Shown in pieces: positions 27,192 through 35,392 of a stretch of DNA of 64,000 nucleotides. Each line of letters begins with the position of its first letter. Position 1 is the first letter of the stretch. Source of the stretch: an uncultured Erythrobacter sp. Its GTDB lineage: Bacteria; Pseudomonadota; Alphaproteobacteria; Sphingomonadales; Sphingomonadaceae. The DNA is taken from the NCBI GenBank assembly GCA_947502305.1, contig CANMZA010000001.1, positions 1,612,001-1,676,000 on the forward strand, read 5' to 3'. The notes under the pieces are model-generated. The model had not been told where the DNA came from. It saw only the letters and a list, made by a program, of their open reading frames with translations, and did no database searches. Position numbers and translations under genes: made by a program.

Positions 27192-28240
27192 TGATCCATT
27201 TCCGCGATCCAATCGCGCATCACCGCCACCGCTTTATGGTCGATTGTAGAGCGGCCAAGTTCCGGCATCGCAACACCGGCTTCCGTAGAATTCATCCGGT
27301 GTACGAGGATAGAGGCATCCGGATCGCCTGGCTCAATCGACACCAGCAATCCGCCAGCACCCCGCCCCGCCGCAACCGGAGGTTTACGCACACCGTAAGC
27401 GAACGGATCAGATTGCTGCCAGCGCAGATCAAGTCCCGAATTCGACGCCCCGCCGCCCGGTTGATGGCAATGGGCGCAATTCACATCGAGATAGGCTCGC
27501 GCCAGATCATTCGTATTGGCCTGATCAGAAGCAGTGTGAGAAGCATCACCAGAAGCATGATCCCATTTGGGCAAAGCGCTACCAATGCGAGGCATCGCTG
27601 CCAAGCGGCCCTCTGCGGCAAGCAGAGCCAGCAATTCTGGCGCAAGATTGCGCGCTTTTGGCCCAATTGGCACAACCGCATCGTCAATCGAATGGCATGA
27701 TTTGCACTGGTTCTTATTGGGGATGCGGTAACTGATCTCTTCGCCGTCTGGCGTGGTAATCGGGACCCGCGCGCCCGCAAGGGCCAAGTGTGCCTCCGTC
27801 TGTTCCTCGTTCCAACGATATGGCAGCGCCGTCCAACCATCGGACCGGCGCAGCAACACGCGCGTTTCGATATAAAGCTGATCCTCGCCTTCTCCGAACG
27901 CAAAGGTCTTGATAATCGCGCTGCCGACCGGGAATTGCAGCAGCCCGCCAGTGCTGTCCGCATCGCCAATTTCGATCACGCCGCCTTCTGGCACGTAGAG
28001 ATAGCGCAATTTGTCCGCGCCATCGGACCACAGCGGCGTGTTGAGCGCATAGGGGATCAAATCACCGCTGGGCACCCGGCCCGCATCATCGGTGAAGAAC
28101 CCAAATTCGCTGAGCGAACGCGGCATCGCGTCCGTCACAATCGCGGCGTCGGACACGCTTTGCGGTGCGCTCGAATGCGCGGCAAACGACCCACCAAGCG
28201 CGAACGCCGATGCCGCCAACAGGGTGAGCGAACGTCTCAC
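27188..28240 (-). CDS. SO2930 family diheme c-type cytochrome (HNE_0200-like)
   Basis: This 350-residue exported protein has a signal peptide (MRRSLTLLAASAFALGG, cleavage near SFAAHSSA) and two haem-binding motifs, CKSCH (about residue 177) and CAHCH (about residue 256). The rest of the sequence fits the conserved family TIGR03806, which is found next to the parallel beta-helix family TIGR03805, exactly as here. Function is unknown, but covalently bound haems imply periplasmic or surface electron transfer. Start is GTG, overlapping the upstream stop as GTGA, so translation is coupled at both ends of the gene. Confidence 0.88.
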   Translation of the reverse strand: MRRSLTLLAASAFALGGSFAAHSSAPQSVSDAAIVTDAMPRSLSEFGFFTDDAGRVPSGDLIPYALNTPLWSDGADKLRYLYVPEGGVIEIGDADSTGGLLQFPVGSAIIKTFAFGEGEDQLYIETRVLLRRSDGWTALPYRWNEEQTEAHLALAGARVPITTPDGEEISYRIPNKNQCKSCHSIDDAVVPIGPKARNLAPELLALLAAEGRLAAMPRIGSALPKWDHASGDASHTASDQANTNDLARAYLDVNCAHCHQPGGGASNSGLDLRWQQSDPFAYGVRKPPVAAGRGAGGLLVSIEPGDPDASILVHRMNSTEAGVAMPELGRSTIDHKAVAVMRDWIAEMDQ

Positions 28241-29436
28241 AATATGCGCGCATCCAATTCAGCAGGGGCACCAATGCCCTCACGGTCGAAATCACCCTGC
28301 GGCACAGGCGCGGTTAGCGGGCCCGGATTTGCGCCTTCCAATCCTTTGCCTGCTTCGGGTAGATTGAGCGTCCAGCCCTGCGTGCCCTCGACAGCCGACA
28401 GGCTGCCCAGCCCATCCCACATCACCGGAGGCAAAGCGCCGCCAAAGGCCGCGACCAACATCTCTGCACCGTCCAATTGCGGATCATCACCGCCGACGCC
28501 GTAATTGTTCGCGCCAATTGTCACATTGCGGGCGAGCGGATTGTACCGTTCGTCGTCAAAACTTTGCGTGTAGGCGACCACCATAATCGGCGCGGTTGGG
28601 TTCTGCTGGAGGATATTGTCCTCAATCAAAACCTTATCATTGGCCATCACCATAATGCCCGTGCCGCGCCGCACCCCGGCGACAATATTGCCGGGAGGGG
28701 CAAAATTCGCCGTGTCATTGGCGACCACCAAATTGTTCGCCACAATCACATTGCCGCCGCCCATCACAGGCAGGCCGGGCAAGTCAAAGATCAAGATACC
28801 GCCAGTGTTGCGCGTGGCGATATTGTGTTCGACCAGAGCGTTGCGGCTGTTCTCAATCTCAATCCCGGCAACATTCGCCTCTGCGATGGAATTGCGCACA
28901 GTGATCAGATTGGATTGCCCAACATAGATGCCCGCATCTGATGCGCCGGTCACTTTGGCCCCGTCGACCAAGACGCCGGTGCTTTCGACAGGATAGATAC
29001 CGTAAGCGCCATTTTCAGGGTCCGGCCCATTCGTCCAAGTCACGCGGATGCGGTAATAGACGATATTGTCCGCACCTTTGGATTTGATGCCGTCGCCTTG
29101 CGGGTTCTCAAGCGCAAAATCGCGCAAAGTCACATTGTCGGACGTGACCAACAATCCCTCGCCCGATCCCTCTTGCGTGGTAAAATCCAGGACCGTTCCG
29201 TCCATTCCCGCGCCGCGCACCGTCACATTGTCAACGTCAAGGCTCAGCCCGTCAGTCAGCATATAATGCCCCGCCTCCAACACGATCTCATCGCCCGGTT
29301 CCGCCAGGATCAATGCCTCTTGCAACCGTTCCTGCGCGCCATCACCCGGCGTGATTGTGTGCGTTTCTGCAAAAACGGGGGCGCTGGATGCCAGCAGCAA
29401 TGCGGCGGCCAGTTTGGTATACGGCGATCTGATCAT
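28237..29436 (-). CDS. Exported parallel beta-helix protein, partner of the SO2930 cytochrome
   Basis: This 399-residue protein has a signal peptide (KLAAALLLASSAPVFA) and about ten beta-helix coils over residues 60-300, seen as repeating short strands ending in Asn/Asp ladders (DNVTLRDFALEN, NLITVRNSIAEANVAGIEIENS, NALVEHNIATRNTGGILI). It fits TIGR03805, the standard neighbour of TIGR03806. Right-handed beta-helices of this type often bind or cleave polysaccharide, but no lyase residues can be pointed to. ATG 29436 follows GAGGGAGAA. It is the first gene of a three-gene coupled operon. Confidence 0.85.
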   Translation of the reverse strand: MIRSPYTKLAAALLLASSAPVFAETHTITPGDGAQERLQEALILAEPGDEIVLEAGHYMLTDGLSLDVDNVTVRGAGMDGTVLDFTTQEGSGEGLLVTSDNVTLRDFALENPQGDGIKSKGADNIVYYRIRVTWTNGPDPENGAYGIYPVESTGVLVDGAKVTGASDAGIYVGQSNLITVRNSIAEANVAGIEIENSRNALVEHNIATRNTGGILIFDLPGLPVMGGGNVIVANNLVVANDTANFAPPGNIVAGVRRGTGIMVMANDKVLIEDNILQQNPTAPIMVVAYTQSFDDERYNPLARNVTIGANNYGVGGDDPQLDGAEMLVAAFGGALPPVMWDGLGSLSAVEGTQGWTLNLPEAGKGLEGANPGPLTAPVPQGDFDREGIGAPAELDARIL

Positions 29437-29497
29437 GATGTTCTCCCTCTTGCCCTCACTTTGAAGAAAGGTCGGGGGATTGCAAGTGGTGAGCCGC

Positions 29498-29851
29498 CTA
29501 GTTCAGGAATGACCCAATCGTGCAGCCGCCCGCCGCGCGTGCCAATTGCTCCACCGCTTCATTGTCATCGACCCGGCGCAATCGTTCCATCGCCCCGCCA
29601 AGGGATTGCGGAATGCGCGCCTCGCCATCCTGCGGGGCCAGCCGCTCCAGCTTTAGCAATTGATTGATGCTGAGCTTGTCCACCAGCCGCTCCGCCATGC
29701 AGCCCGACAATTCGCCGGGCACGCCGTTGGCGATCAAGGCTTGCTCAACGCGGGCCTCTTTCACCTGTTCGACCAAGCCATCATCGCGCAGCAAAAACCA
29801 CGCGCCGATGCCGATCGCGAACACCACAAGCAAGATGACCAGTCTGCGCAT
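29498..29851 (-). CDS. Small membrane-anchored protein of unknown function, pnt operon
   Basis: The 117-residue product has one N-terminal hydrophobic helix (RRLVILLVVFAIGIGAWFLL) and a helical, periplasm-facing domain containing two Cys (SGCMAERL and AAGGCTIGSFLN) that could form a disulfide. No known family was recognised. It starts only 11 bp after the pntB stop on the same strand, so it is probably the last gene of the transhydrogenase operon. Confidence 0.7.
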   Translation of the reverse strand: MRRLVILLVVFAIGIGAWFLLRDDGLVEQVKEARVEQALIANGVPGELSGCMAERLVDKLSINQLLKLERLAPQDGEARIPQSLGGAMERLRRVDDNEAVEQLARAAGGCTIGSFLN

Positions 29852-29862
29852 CGAACCAGACC

Positions 29863-31335
29863 CTAGTCGAGCGCCTTCACAATGCCCTCAACCATCTTCT
29901 TCGCATCCGATAGCAGCATGACCGTTTGCGGCATGTAGAACACATCATTGTCCACGCCCGCATAGCCAACGCCGCCCATGGAGCGTTTGATGAAGAACAC
30001 CTGTTTCGCCTTGTCCACGTCGAATACGGGCATGCCGTAAATGGGCGAGGTTTTGTCGGTCTTCGCCGCCGGGTTCACCACGTCATTCGCGCCGATGATA
30101 AAGGCGACATCAGCCGTGGCGAATTCGGAGTTGATATCCTCCAGCTCGAACACCTCATCATAAGGCACATTGGCTTCCGCCAGCAGCACATTCATATGGC
30201 CTGGCATCCTTCCGGCGACAGGGTGGATGGCATATTTCACCTCCACGCCTTTTTCCTTCAGAGTGTCGGCCATTTCGCGCAGCACGTGCTGAGCCTGAGC
30301 CACGGCCATGCCGTAACCCGGAATGATGATAACCTTCTCCGCCTGTTCCAGCATAAAGGCCGCATCATCCGCGCTGCCTTGCTTATACGGACGCTGCTCC
30401 CGCGGCTCTCCATCACCGCCGCCTGCGCCAGCATCTGCGCCAAAGCCGCCCGCGATCACGCTGATGAAGCTGCGGTTCATCGCCTTACACATGATGTAGG
30501 ACAGGATCGCGCCAGACGAGCCAACCAATGCCCCGGTAATGATCATCGCGCTGTTGCCCAGCGTGAAGCCCATCGCAGCGGCGGCCCAACCGGAATAGGA
30601 ATTGAGCATCGACACAACCACCGGCATATCCGCGCCGCCAATTGGGATGATGAGCAAGAATCCGATGATGAAGGCCAGCACCGTGATCGCAATGATCATC
30701 TGCCCCTCGCCAGCGCCCGCCGCATTGGACATGGCATAGGCCGCAATCAGACCAAGAATAGCCGCCAAAGTGCCCAGATTGATAACATGGCGCAGCGGTA
30801 GCAGGATCGGCGATCCGCTCATCCGGCCCGACAATTTCAAGAAGGCAATGATCGAGCCCGAGAATGTAATCGCACCAATGGCGATACCAAGGCCCAGTTC
30901 AATCCGGCTGACGACGAGGATCTGACCCGCCGCATCGGTGATGCCAAAACTGGCCGGATCAAGCCAAGCAGCTAAGCCCACAACCACTGCGGCGAGGCCG
31001 ACGAGGCTGTGAAAACCAGCAACCAGTTCCGGCATTGCCGTCATCGCGATTTTTCGCGCAACAGTCACACCGATGATCGCGCCGAGGAAAATCGCAATGG
31101 CGATCTCCACAATATTGGCGATGTCATGCGTGATCAGGGTCGTTGAGACCGCGATAATCATACCGATCACACCATTGCGGTTACCCGCACGGCTGGTCGC
31201 GGGGCTGGACAGCCCGCGCAATGCAAGAATGAAGAACACACCCGAGGCCAAATAGGCGAGCATCGCCAGTTGCGGGGCCCAAGCCGAAGTACCTGATGCG
31301 GCATCTGCCGCGCCTGCTAGAAGGGAGAAGGTCAT
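29863..31335 (-). CDS. pntB: NAD(P) transhydrogenase subunit beta
   Basis: PntB (490 residues) forms the NADP(H)-binding domain III and the larger part of the proton channel of the inner-membrane transhydrogenase, which uses proton-motive force to reduce NADP+ with NADH. Nine membrane helices span about residues 10-280. The C-terminal domain III shows IIPGYGMAVAQAQH, the HPVAGRMPGHMNVLLAEANV region and FIGANDVVNPAA, which bind NADP. An AAGGAG site precedes ATG 31335, three bases after pntAB. A Gly/Asp-rich loop (GADAGAGGGDGE) links the channel and domain III. Confidence 0.96.
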   Translation of the reverse strand: MTFSLLAGAADAASGTSAWAPQLAMLAYLASGVFFILALRGLSSPATSRAGNRNGVIGMIIAVSTTLITHDIANIVEIAIAIFLGAIIGVTVARKIAMTAMPELVAGFHSLVGLAAVVVGLAAWLDPASFGITDAAGQILVVSRIELGLGIAIGAITFSGSIIAFLKLSGRMSGSPILLPLRHVINLGTLAAILGLIAAYAMSNAAGAGEGQMIIAITVLAFIIGFLLIIPIGGADMPVVVSMLNSYSGWAAAAMGFTLGNSAMIITGALVGSSGAILSYIMCKAMNRSFISVIAGGFGADAGAGGGDGEPREQRPYKQGSADDAAFMLEQAEKVIIIPGYGMAVAQAQHVLREMADTLKEKGVEVKYAIHPVAGRMPGHMNVLLAEANVPYDEVFELEDINSEFATADVAFIIGANDVVNPAAKTDKTSPIYGMPVFDVDKAKQVFFIKRSMGGVGYAGVDNDVFYMPQTVMLLSDAKKMVEGIVKALD

Positions 31336-31338
31336 CTC

Positions 31339-31620
31339 TTACTTCTCCTTTTTCTTATACATGGCGAGCATCCGCTCCGTCACGGCGAACCCGCCGAAAA
31401 TGTTCACACTGGCAAGAACGACACCGAACAGGCCGAGATATCTGGCCGTCGGGCTGCCCGCATCCGCCGCCGCGATCAGAGCGCCGACGATAATCACCGA
31501 CGAAATCGCATTGGTCACCGCCATCAGCGGCGTGTGGAGCGCCGGGGTTACCGACCACACCACATAATAGCCGACGAAACACGCCAGCACGAAGATCGAT
31601 AGGATTGAGATAAAGTCCAT
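31339..31620 (-). CDS. pntAB: NAD(P) transhydrogenase subunit alpha part 2 (membrane domain)
   Basis: The 93-residue product is the membrane part of the alpha subunit, encoded separately as in Rhodospirillum-type three-gene transhydrogenases. Three helices are visible (about residues 5-25, 30-50, 60-85), with the SVTPALHTPLMAVTNAISS segment that is diagnostic of domain II. The ATG directly follows the stop of the upstream 51-residue gene, with a GGGGGAAG site inside that gene's end. It pairs with PntAA (32204-33325) and PntB. Confidence 0.95.
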   Translation of the reverse strand: MDFISILSIFVLACFVGYYVVWSVTPALHTPLMAVTNAISSVIIVGALIAAADAGSPTARYLGLFGVVLASVNIFGGFAVTERMLAMYKKKEK

Positions 31621-31776
31621 TTATTCGGCTTCCCCCTGCTCGGCGGCGTTGCTGCCTAAACTGTGTCCGGCATCGTAGAAAAAATTGTATGTAAGCGTGC
31701 CAATCAATGCGATCGCCAAGACGACGATGATCAGCTTAGGCCAACTCATTGTTGGATTAACGTTGCTGCGGCTCAC
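31621..31776 (-). CDS. 51-residue single-helix membrane protein inserted in the pnt operon
   Basis: This gene fills the gap before pntAB. From GTG 31776 it encodes 51 residues with one transmembrane helix (LIIVVLAIALIGTLTYNFF) and an acidic tail ending EQGEAE. The GTG shares GTGA with the stop of the upstream exported protein, with AAGGGG a few bases before it. A shorter start at ATG 31749 (42 residues) is possible. The stop touches the pntAB ATG. Unknown family. The tight coupling suggests a small accessory subunit of the transhydrogenase, which is inference. Confidence 0.65.
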   Translation of the reverse strand: MSRSNVNPTMSWPKLIIVVLAIALIGTLTYNFFYDAGHSLGSNAAEQGEAE

Positions 31777-32207
31777 CCTTGAAGCCCCTTATTACCGTCT
31801 GCATTAGCAGGCGCTAAAACCAGCAATTCCATCCGGTCCAAAACGCTGTTCACGATCGACGCATTCAAATCATCGCGCGCTTGCGTCTCTGGCGCGTCCG
31901 GGTCTGGGCATGCAATGTCAACTAGCGACATCTGATAATCAAAATCCGCCTCAACAATCGCGAGGTCAGTCTTCTGTGCCTCCGACACCAACCCCGCTTT
32001 GAACGTTTCGTACCGAACGAGCGGTTCCGCTAGCGCAGTCGGGCTGTGGCAAGGAAAATACAAAATGGACACAGCGAGCGAGGCCTCTGCCCGCAATTGC
32101 GCGCCAGCTGCCGCATCCTGCGCCGTGTAGGCGGACGCAGCCGAAGGGCCCGCCATCAGCAGCGCCCCTACAAAAGCAGAAGTCAGGATCGCCGAACGCG
32201 CTTTCAC
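31773..32207 (-). CDS. Exported 144-residue protein of unknown function inserted in the pnt operon
   Basis: The product has a Sec signal peptide (cleavage after PSAASA, about residue 26) and a mature helical domain of about 118 residues with two Cys (LYFPCHSP and VDIACPDP) that may form a disulfide in the periplasm. Start is GTG 32207, overlapping the pntAA stop as GTGA. Its stop overlaps the next gene in the same way. No known family was recognised. It sits between the soluble and membrane halves of the transhydrogenase alpha subunit, an unusual place for an unrelated periplasmic protein. Confidence 0.75.
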   Translation of the reverse strand: MKARSAILTSAFVGALLMAGPSAASAYTAQDAAAGAQLRAEASLAVSILYFPCHSPTALAEPLVRYETFKAGLVSEAQKTDLAIVEADFDYQMSLVDIACPDPDAPETQARDDLNASIVNSVLDRMELLVLAPANADGNKGLQG

Positions 32208-33325
32208 CCGTTCAGTCTCTCATTCACAATCGCGCCGTCTTTCGTCAGGCGGATCGCATCGCCAATTTCTTCGTCCAGCACCGGCGCGCCTGTTTCTGCA
32301 TCCCAGAAAGCGGAGAGGAAATTGAAATGGTTGCGCGCAAACAAGGCCGATGCATCGGCCGCCAAATGCGCAGGTGTGTTGGAGAAACCGATGATTTTCA
32401 CGCCGTGTTTCACGACGACTTCATCGGGCTTAGAACCTTCGACATTGCCGCCTTGCGCCACGGCGAGGTCGAAAATGACGCTGCCGGGTTTCATTGAGGC
32501 GATTTGTTCGTCCGTGATCAGGACCGGCGCCGCGCGTCCAGGGATCAGAGCGGTGGTGATCACAATGTCTTGTTTGGCAATGTGCTCGCTGACGAGTTTT
32601 GCCTGAGCCGCTTTGTACTCATCGCTCATCTCGGTCGCGTAGCCGCCAGAGCCTTCGCCTTCGATACCGGCGACATCTTCAACGAAGATCGCTTTCGCGC
32701 CGAGGCTTTCGATTTGTTCTTTGGTGGCCGACCGGACATCCGTCGCCGACACCTGCGCGCCCAAACGCCGCGCGGTGGCAATCGCTTGAAGGCCCGCGAC
32801 ACCGACGCCCATGATAAAGGCGCGCGCGGCCTGAACCGTGCCCGCCGCCGTCATCATCATCGGAAATGCACGGCCATAGGCATCCGCCGCTGCCAAAACC
32901 GCTTTATACCCGGCAAGGTTAGATTGGCTGGAGAGGACATCCATGCTTTGCGCGCGGGTGATGCGCGGCATGAATTCCATGCTCAACGCTTCAAAACCGC
33001 CCTTCGCATAGGCATCGACCAATTCGCCCGACTGAAACGGATCAAACAGGGCGGCAACCCATGCGCCCTTCTTTGCGCCCTTCAGCACTTTGGGATCGGG
33101 CGCCTGAATGCCCAGCACAATATCCGCGTCTTTCATGATCGCGGCCAATTTGCCGGTTGTTGCCCCGGCCGCTTCAAAAGCGGCGTCAGAAATGGAGGCA
33201 TGGTCGCCTGCGCCCCCTTCGACCGTTACTTCATTGCCAAGACCAATGAATTTTTTCACCGTTTCCGGCGTGGCGGCGACGCGGGTTTCCCCGGCGGCGC
33301 GCTCTTTCAAAACTGCGATTTTCAT
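32204..33325 (-). CDS. pntAA: NAD(P) transhydrogenase subunit alpha part 1 (NAD-binding domain I)
   Basis: The 373-residue soluble subunit binds NAD(H) and belongs to the alanine dehydrogenase/PntA fold. The start KIAVLKERAAGETRVAATP is the classic N-terminal signature. SQSNLAGYKAVLAAADAYGRAFPMM and GVGVAGLQAIATARRLGAQVSATDVR form the NAD site (Gly-rich loop, Asp for ribose). It ends before the membrane region, which is encoded separately by pntAB. Two unknown small genes intervene, each coupled by a GTGA overlap. ATG 33325 lies 16 bp after the COX-IV-like gene. Confidence 0.95.
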   Translation of the reverse strand: MKIAVLKERAAGETRVAATPETVKKFIGLGNEVTVEGGAGDHASISDAAFEAAGATTGKLAAIMKDADIVLGIQAPDPKVLKGAKKGAWVAALFDPFQSGELVDAYAKGGFEALSMEFMPRITRAQSMDVLSSQSNLAGYKAVLAAADAYGRAFPMMMTAAGTVQAARAFIMGVGVAGLQAIATARRLGAQVSATDVRSATKEQIESLGAKAIFVEDVAGIEGEGSGGYATEMSDEYKAAQAKLVSEHIAKQDIVITTALIPGRAAPVLITDEQIASMKPGSVIFDLAVAQGGNVEGSKPDEVVVKHGVKIIGFSNTPAHLAADASALFARNHFNFLSAFWDAETGAPVLDEEIGDAIRLTKDGAIVNERLNG

Positions 33326-33341
33326 GGGCCCCGGTCCGCCT

Positions 33342-33464
33342 TTATTCGGCGATAAGCATGATGATCAACAGGGTGATGATAGCCAAAACCGGCACCGCCC
33401 ATTTCAGCGTTCCCATGAAACTGTCGTAGGTTGAACGCGCTTTATCCATGTCATGAACTGCCAT
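33342..33464 (-). CDS. Small aa3-type cytochrome oxidase subunit IV-like protein
   Basis: This 40-residue protein has a short charged N-terminus (MAVHDMDKARSTYDSFMGTLKW broken by the first aromatic residues of the helix) and a single transmembrane helix VPVLAIITLLIIMLIA. This fits the bacterial aa3-type cytochrome c oxidase subunit IV family. Start may be ATG 33464 or ATG 33470, since a GAGAGG site lies just upstream of both. It is the promoter-proximal gene of the pnt operon, away from any oxidase core gene in this window, so whether it acts with an oxidase or with transhydrogenase is open. Confidence 0.75.
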   Translation of the reverse strand: MAVHDMDKARSTYDSFMGTLKWAVPVLAIITLLIIMLIAE

Positions 33465-33762
33465 GATCATAATCCTCTCATATCGTTTCAAATGCGAAAT
33501 CCGGCCAAAACTTGCCGAAAATTTCTCAGAGCTATGATGCCCCACTATCGAAGCGCACTCGCTATCTCAAGCCACCTTTATGGCTAGGGCTGCGCCTATA
33601 CCCATAGATGTGCCGATAGATGTGCCCAGCGCTGCACCGATTTGAGAGCCGGATTGCCCGCCGTCAAACTTCTGCAACAGCCTTAATCTGGTCTTTACCC
33701 GCCCGCGCTAAATCGAACCGGCGTTTCACCTTGGGACGTTTTACCGAGGCGTTGGAGAAATC

Positions 33763-35253
33763 ATGGCCAGTTCAATTTCAGAGCTAGAAACTCGCCCTGA
33801 TTCTGGCGAGGGCGCTGGTGATAACAGCGCCGAGAATGGCGCGGCGGAAATGCGCGTCGTGATGCTCATTGATGATGAGCCTGCGCAAAGCCGCCTTATC
33901 TCTGCCATCGCCGCGCGCGAAGGTTGGCGCACAATCGTGGCCAGCGACGCAGAAACCGCGATTGCGATGTTGGGCACACGCGAAGGGATGCAATTATCCG
34001 CGATCCTGCTCGACCAATGGGTTCCGGGCGACGATGCCTGTTCATTGATTGCGGAGTTAAAAGAACGCCGCCCTGCTCTACCGATTTTGATGCTCACCAC
34101 CAGCGCATCGCCGCTGCTCGCGGTTGAAGCCATGCGCGCAGGTGCCAGCGATTATCTGGTCAAACCCGTCTCGCCAGACAGGCTGATGGAGGCGCTGCGC
34201 AGTGTCACCACCCGCGAAACACCGCGCGATGAGCTCGCGCCGCTGACCGAGAAAATGTCCGCTAGCCTCGATTTCGATGCGATGATCGGCACCGCCCCAA
34301 CATTCCGCACCGCCTTGGCTCAGGCTGCGAAAGCCGCGCGCGGGCACAGCCATGCCTTGATCGAGGGTGAAAGCGGGACAGGCAAAGAAATGCTGATGCG
34401 CGCCATGCATGCCGCATCGCCGCGTTCAAAAGACCCTTTGCGCATTATCAATATCGGCAGTGTGCCGCCCAATTCGATTGAATCGGTGCTGTTCGGGCAT
34501 GAGCCCAACGCCTTCCCCGGCGCATTCGACCGTCAGATTGGCGCTTTGCAACATTGCGATGGCGGCACGTTGGTTTTGGACGAAGTCGACCGCTTGACCG
34601 TCGCAGTTCAGCACCGTCTGCGCGAAGCGTTGGAAAGCGGCATTGTCCGCCCGGTCGGCGCGACTCACGGATTCCGTGTTGATGTGCGCCTGCTTTCGGC
34701 CAGCAATATCAGCCTCGCGCAATTGGTTTCGGGCGGTGTGTTCGATGGCGGGTTGGCTCAGAAGCTGTCTGGCACACGCATCACTCTGCCGCCTTTGCGT
34801 GAACGCACGGGCGATATCCCGGCGCTTACACGGCATTTTCTTGGCCGCATCGGTGAACAGCCGGGCCTGACGCATCTCACCGCCTCAGACAGTGCCTTGG
34901 CGCTGCTTGGCGCCTATGATTGGCCGGGCAATGTCCGCCAATTGCAATCGGTCCTGTTCCGAAGCGCCGTCTATTGCGAAGGTGACACGCTGACCTCCGA
35001 CAGCTTCCCGCAATTGTCCGAAATGCTGGGCGAATTGGAAGCAGCAGGAACCGCGGCGCATGACGGCGTCGGGATCATGCTCTACACCGAAGACGGCAAT
35101 CTGCGCCCGCTTGAGGAAATTGAGGCGGATGTCATTCGCCTTGCCATCGGCCATTATCGCGGGCGGATGACAGAAGTCGCCCGGCGGCTGGGCATTGGGC
35201 GATCGACGCTCTATCGCAAGCTTTCCGACCTTGGGATCGACAACGCAGCCTAA
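33763..35253 (+). CDS. NtrC-type response regulator with degenerate GAFTGA loop
   Basis: This 496-residue regulator has three domains. The receiver (about residues 27-150) has the acidic pair in LIDDEP, phospho-acceptor Asp84 in LLDQWVPG, Thr in MLTTSAS and Lys in LVKPVS. The AAA+ domain (about 165-400) has Walker A GESGTGKE and Walker B GGTLVLDEVDRL. The C-terminal Fis-type helix-turn-helix contains VARRLGIGRSTLYRKL. The L1 loop that contacts sigma-54 normally reads GAFTGA. Here it is NAFPGA (about residue 248), with the first Gly and the key Thr lost. It may therefore not drive sigma-54 promoters. No histidine kinase is adjacent. A GGAG site precedes the ATG. Confidence 0.9.
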   Translation: MASSISELETRPDSGEGAGDNSAENGAAEMRVVMLIDDEPAQSRLISAIAAREGWRTIVASDAETAIAMLGTREGMQLSAILLDQWVPGDDACSLIAELKERRPALPILMLTTSASPLLAVEAMRAGASDYLVKPVSPDRLMEALRSVTTRETPRDELAPLTEKMSASLDFDAMIGTAPTFRTALAQAAKAARGHSHALIEGESGTGKEMLMRAMHAASPRSKDPLRIINIGSVPPNSIESVLFGHEPNAFPGAFDRQIGALQHCDGGTLVLDEVDRLTVAVQHRLREALESGIVRPVGATHGFRVDVRLLSASNISLAQLVSGGVFDGGLAQKLSGTRITLPPLRERTGDIPALTRHFLGRIGEQPGLTHLTASDSALALLGAYDWPGNVRQLQSVLFRSAVYCEGDTLTSDSFPQLSEMLGELEAAGTAAHDGVGIMLYTEDGNLRPLEEIEADVIRLAIGHYRGRMTEVARRLGIGRSTLYRKLSDLGIDNAA

Positions 35254-35392
35254 AGCGGCTAGCTAGGTCGAATCAATCAAGGAGTGGATCAGGTGATCAA
35301 GCGCATCCGCTAAGGCGGTTATCAGCAACAGTCAGGTTGGAGCCGTGTGCGCCCACCTGAAAATATCACACTGATTTTCTTGAGGTTCCCTT

